NCBI GenBank assembly: GCA_030533035.1
Contig: JAUNJW010000034.1
Location: 1 to 7,405 of the forward strand
DNA: 7,405 nucleotides
Direction: 5' to 3'
Source of the DNA: Erysipelotrichaceae bacterium
GTDB lineage: Bacteria > Bacillota_I > Bacilli_A > Erysipelotrichales > Erysipelotrichaceae
The position numbers and the translations under genes are program-made. The notes under the pieces are model-generated. The model did not search any database, was not told where the DNA came from, and saw only the letters and a program-made list of their open reading frames with translations. Of the stretch, positions 4,890 through 7,405 are shown in pieces; within the stretch, counting starts at the first letter, position 1, and each line of letters begins with the position of its first letter.

Positions 4890-5921
4890 TCAATTGAGCC
4901 AGTTCTTTTCGGTGATGACACATTCCGTGCCGTGGATCGTGATGTGATCGCCGATGTGCAGCTTGCCTTTCTTTGCCAGGATGTAGCCGTTGTTGACATT
5001 CTTCACATAGGAGTAGACCAGCTTGCCGACCCGGCCGATTTCTTCTTCCTCGCCTTCGATGAAGACCGGCTCGCCCGGACCGCCGTACTGCTTGGAGCGG
5101 ATGTAGTAGTCTTCATTCTCATCGCAGATTTCAAAACCGACCATTTCCCTTGCCGGTCCTTCCTCTTTGATTCTGAGAAGTGCTTCTTTTCCGATGAAAT
5201 CCTTGTCCCAGTTGATATTCTTTTCCAGGCCGACTTCAAACGGGTTGGTGCCGTTGAGGTCTCTCATGTAATAGAAACCGGCTTCGGTCGGCAGGGTCCA
5301 GGCAAATACCTGGAATTCAGTGACTTCTTTTCCGCCGAGTTCTTTGACGGCAGCGTCGATCAGGTCCTGGACAGCGTCGGCATCATCGGGTGTGCAGTAG
5401 ACTTCATAACCGAACTTTTCACCGGTGAAGCCGCCGCGGTTGAGAATGACGTCCATACCGCTGATGACAGCGTTTGTGTTGGCGAAGAAACGGAGATCTT
5501 CAACGCCGCCTTCGACGATTTTGTTCATGACCGCTTTGGAGTTGGGCCCCTGGATGGAGAACATATGCCAGTCTTCGGTGATCTCTGTGAAATCAATGTC
5601 GAAATCATCGGAGTGGAAGTAAATCCAGTCATCCAGATTTGTCGCGTAGAGGGTGGAAACCCAGAATTTCTCTTCCTCCATTCTCATGACGACAACATCG
5701 TCAATGATGGTGCCTTCCTCATTGAGAATTGTGGTGTAGCGGTCTCGGTTTACTTTGAGTGTGGCGATGTTGTTGGGGCAGATCCAGTCAAGGAACCGCT
5801 GGGCATCGGGACCGCTGACTTCCATCAGCTGATGGGTAAACAGATAATATCCGACGTTTTCACGCACGGCCATGTGTTCCGAGCGTTTCCATTCATCGTC
5901 TTTGAATGTGTTCTTGTACAT
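4890..5921 (-). CDS. GcvT-like aminomethyltransferase family protein (folate-dependent)
   Basis: A 343-residue cytoplasmic member of the GcvT/DmdA/dimethylglycine-dehydrogenase C-terminal family, whose members move a methyl or methylene group to tetrahydrofolate. Visible blocks: YTTILNEEGTIIDDVVVMR (62-80), with Asp74/Asp75 at the folate-interacting acidic site; FSIQGPNS (121-128); GFTGEKFGYEVYC (164-176); and TEAGFYYMRDLNGTNPFEVG (212-231) leading to FIGKEALL (242-249) and the C-terminal barrel (about 255-343). The reading frame stays open upstream to 6047, but that part overlaps the preceding gene and lacks family similarity. The start at 5921 is fixed by AAGGAG seven bases upstream. No gcvH or gcvP is nearby, so glycine cleavage is unlikely; demethylation of an N-, O- or S-methyl compound is possible. 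The substrate is unknown. Confidence 0.87.
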   Translation of the reverse strand: MYKNTFKDDEWKRSEHMAVRENVGYYLFTHQLMEVSGPDAQRFLDWICPNNIATLKVNRDRYTTILNEEGTIIDDVVVMRMEEEKFWVSTLYATNLDDWIYFHSDDFDIDFTEITEDWHMFSIQGPNSKAVMNKIVEGGVEDLRFFANTNAVISGMDVILNRGGFTGEKFGYEVYCTPDDADAVQDLIDAAVKELGGKEVTEFQVFAWTLPTEAGFYYMRDLNGTNPFEVGLEKNINWDKDFIGKEALLRIKEEGPAREMVGFEICDENEDYYIRSKQYGGPGEPVFIEGEEEEIGRVGKLVYSYVKNVNNGYILAKKGKLHIGDHITIHGTECVITEKNWLN

Positions 5922-5928
5922 TTCCGCG

Positions 5929-5934
5929 CTCCTT
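5929..5934 (-). promoter_or_regulatory. Ribosome binding site that fixes the GcvT-like start
   Basis: On the minus strand the sequence TAAGGAG merges the stop codon of the upstream gene (5935-5933) with an AAGGAG Shine-Dalgarno. It stands seven bases before the ATG at 5921. This supports 5921 rather than the in-frame ATG at 6047 and implies translational coupling. Confidence 0.85.
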
Positions 5935-7162
5935 ACATAAATTTGTCGATCTTCTTCGCGATTTTGATCCGCATCTTTCCGGCAGGGGAGTCTTCCTCCC
6001 AGACGGACCACTGGGCATTGACGAGAGTCTTGACCATGCCCATCCACATATAGAGATGCGCCTGCGGCAGGGACTGGCAGCCGGTGATGGCCAGGCCGCC
6101 CTTGTCGATGACGTAGATGACTTCGTTCTCGTTGAAGGCTTCAATCTCGTATTTGCATACCAGCGACTGCAGCAGCATCTCAATCACGCCGCCGAGCAGT
6201 CTGCCGTCTTCACCGATGGAATTGGGAACACCCAGCCAGTCGCGGCAGGCCTTGATCGCGTAGCGTTCGCCGAACATTGCCTTGCCGGCCGCTTCGAGGA
6301 CGCACTTCTTGATCCAGTCGGCGTTCTGGGCAGTTGTGTAGCCGAGTCTGACGGCGTTGTCGATTGCCGGCAGAAGATAGAGCGAAGCGGCAGTGGACAG
6401 ATTGATCATCTGGTTGGAGGAATCGGTTGTGACATTGGTTCCGGAAACGAAATGATAGTCACATTCCTCACGGAACATCATTGATTCATCCACACAGTCC
6501 TCTTCAACGGTGAATTTCTTGTAATCATCGGAAACAGCCGGTCCGAAGGACTGCCACAGCGCGTGCGGCGGGGCAGGGTACTTTTCACGGCTTTCGGCGA
6601 TGATGCGGCAGTGCCGGTCGCCGCAGCCCTTGGCTTCGACCATCATGTAGTCAAGCTTGTGGCCTTTTCTGTGGCGGCTTTCGGTGGCGTCGGCCTGGCC
6701 CTGCAGGGACATGGTTGTCGCCCGGCAGAGTTCCGAGCAGACAATGTCCCAGTCGCAGACGTCGAGTTCTTTTTCACAGCGGTAAGTGCCGAAGTCATTG
6801 CAGCGGCCGCACATCAGCAGGGCGTCGTCGCCCTTGTCGCCGATCAGGGCGCCCGGGTAGGAGCCGCACATAAACGGATGGATGCCGAAGCTGTCATCGG
6901 CCGGATAGTTGATGCCGGTGTAGTACAGGCGGCCGTAGGCTTCCTTGCACATTTCATCGGCGCGGGTTTCGTAATCGGGAATGATGATTCTGTAAGCCTG
7001 GGCGATGGCGGCGGAAAGAACCGATTCAAACCTGGAGGCATAGTGCAGGGCGTCCTGGTAGGACATCAGTTTGTTCCAGGGGGACTGCACGGCATTGTAC
7101 TGTGTGAATGCGGCGCCATTGCCGGAATCGGCAGGAATTCTCTCATTGATTTTCTTTGTCAT
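5933..7162 (-). CDS. Cysteine-rich protein with V4R-like domain, function unknown
   Basis: A 409-residue protein without signal peptide or clear membrane segments. I do not recognise it with confidence. The first half is cysteine-rich: Cys 99, 118, 121, 129, 136, 142, 146, 180 and 185 (16 Cys in all), which could bind zinc or an Fe-S centre. Residues 171-189 (DYMMVEAKGCGDRHCRIIA) resemble the end of a V4R domain (4-vinyl reductase / XylR-DmpR sensor fold). There a glutamate and two cysteines bind zinc; the counterparts here would be Glu176, Cys180 and Cys185, with Cys142 or Cys146 as the fourth ligand. Residues about 362-404 (GMVKTLVNAQWSVWEEDSP, then GKMRIKIAKK) may be a second copy without the cysteines. 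The start has GAGGAG nine bases upstream, inside the end of the preceding SDR gene. It lies in one operon with that SDR (6-base gap) and the GcvT-like gene (11-base gap). A ligand-binding partner or a hydrolase/reductase of the same pathway is possible. Confidence 0.7.
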   Translation of the reverse strand: MTKKINERIPADSGNGAAFTQYNAVQSPWNKLMSYQDALHYASRFESVLSAAIAQAYRIIIPDYETRADEMCKEAYGRLYYTGINYPADDSFGIHPFMCGSYPGALIGDKGDDALLMCGRCNDFGTYRCEKELDVCDWDIVCSELCRATTMSLQGQADATESRHRKGHKLDYMMVEAKGCGDRHCRIIAESREKYPAPPHALWQSFGPAVSDDYKKFTVEEDCVDESMMFREECDYHFVSGTNVTTDSSNQMINLSTAASLYLLPAIDNAVRLGYTTAQNADWIKKCVLEAAGKAMFGERYAIKACRDWLGVPNSIGEDGRLLGGVIEMLLQSLVCKYEIEAFNENEVIYVIDKGGLAITGCQSLPQAHLYMWMGMVKTLVNAQWSVWEEDSPAGKMRIKIAKKIDKFM

Positions 7163-7168
7163 TATTCT

Positions 7169-7405
7169 TTACTCCTCGGGCGGGTACTGATCGATCGCCG
7201 GCTGGTATGACACGATATTATGGTGGGCACCGCCGTCAACGATGACAACTTCGCCGGTGATGCCGTCGGAAACAGGTGTGCACAGCGTGTAAGCCATGAT
7301 GCCGATCTGGTCGACCGGCAGCTGGCCGTCGAGCTGCCATACCATCAGCTCGTCATAGAATTCGTCCTGCTGTTCTTCTGTCAGCTCATCCGATGCCAGG
7401 TTGGA
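7169..7405 (-). CDS. SDR-family oxidoreductase, C-terminal end, 5' part outside window
   Basis: The minus strand is open from the right edge to TAA (7171-7169), giving 78 residues. Its end GITGEVVIVDGGAHHNI matches the conserved SDR C-terminus (TGxxxxVDGG), preceded by DQIGIMAYTLCTPVSDG, the usual helix in which the protein checks a permitted region (compare DIANAAVFLGSDESS of the SDR at 1-393). The catalytic Tyr-Lys lies beyond the window. The two SDRs differ clearly after the DGG motif (AHHNIVSYQPAIDQYPPEE here, LAAIYPVKL there), so they are not recent duplicates. It is the upstream visible gene of the operon with the V4R-like and GcvT-like genes, with a 6-base gap to the next ATG. Confidence 0.82.
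   Translation of the reverse strand, partial: SNLASDELTEEQQDEFYDELMVWQLDGQLPVDQIGIMAYTLCTPVSDGITGEVVIVDGGAHHNIVSYQPAIDQYPPEE

Noticed and set aside
4890..5921. Glycine cleavage T-protein (gcvT) as a specific name
   Set aside because: The family fits, but there is no gcvH or gcvP, and the neighbours point to another pathway, so no symbol is given.
4860..6053. A 397-codon plus-strand open frame opposite the GcvT-like gene
   Set aside because: It is antisense to a gene with clear family motifs and a good ribosome binding site. It has no recognisable domain, and its start lies inside the terminator hairpin.
6563..7210. A 215-codon Ala/Val-rich plus-strand open frame
   Set aside because: It is antisense to the V4R-like gene, runs into the neighbouring SDR, and has the low-complexity look of an antisense shadow.

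Overview
This 7.4 kb bacterial window holds seven protein-coding genes (the two outermost cut by the window edges), with tight operon spacing and strong Shine-Dalgarno sequences. Three things suggest a fermentative Bacillota (Firmicutes) of moderate GC, possibly a gut Erysipelotrichia- or Clostridia-like organism: a lactose/cellobiose-type PTS EIIB, a cysteine-rich anaerobe-like protein, and purine-rich ribosome binding sites. This placement is inference; no phylogenetic marker is present. No rRNA, tRNA, CRISPR array or insertion sequence was seen.

Layout. (1) Plus-strand pair, 1-1688: the C-terminal half of a short-chain dehydrogenase/reductase (SDR) overlaps the start of an MmgE/PrpD-family gene by one base (TAATG), and a hairpin terminator follows. 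(2) Gene-poor segment, 1689-2007: three terminator hairpins and, in the plus frame just before the second, what reads like the last residues of a six-hairpin glycosidase, probably a decayed gene. (3) Minus-strand operon, 3666 down to 2008: a free-standing EIIB, then a 448-residue protein joining an unrecognised N-terminal domain, an EIIB-like domain with a retained phosphorylatable cysteine, and a degenerate ROK (sugar kinase fold) domain lacking its catalytic aspartate. (4) A divergent, partly AT-rich intergenic region, 3667-3926. (5) Plus-strand AraC-family regulator with a cupin sensor domain, 3927-4832. (6) A bidirectional terminator, then a second minus-strand operon running in from beyond the right edge: an SDR C-terminus, a cysteine-rich protein with a V4R-like domain and a possible second degenerate copy, and a GcvT-like tetrahydrofolate-dependent methyltransferase-family protein.

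How they may work together. The window looks like an accessory catabolic locus. Two dehydrogenases, a dehydratase-type MmgE/PrpD protein and a folate-dependent methyl/aminomethyl transferase without the other glycine-cleavage genes suggest breakdown of a small, possibly methylated, substrate. The AraC regulator and the EIIB/ROK-like protein look like the sensing layer. The best candidate for something undescribed is the EIIB-ROK fusion: it resembles a PTS-linked sugar sensor rather than an enzyme or transporter. The second candidate is the V4R-like/GcvT-like/SDR operon.
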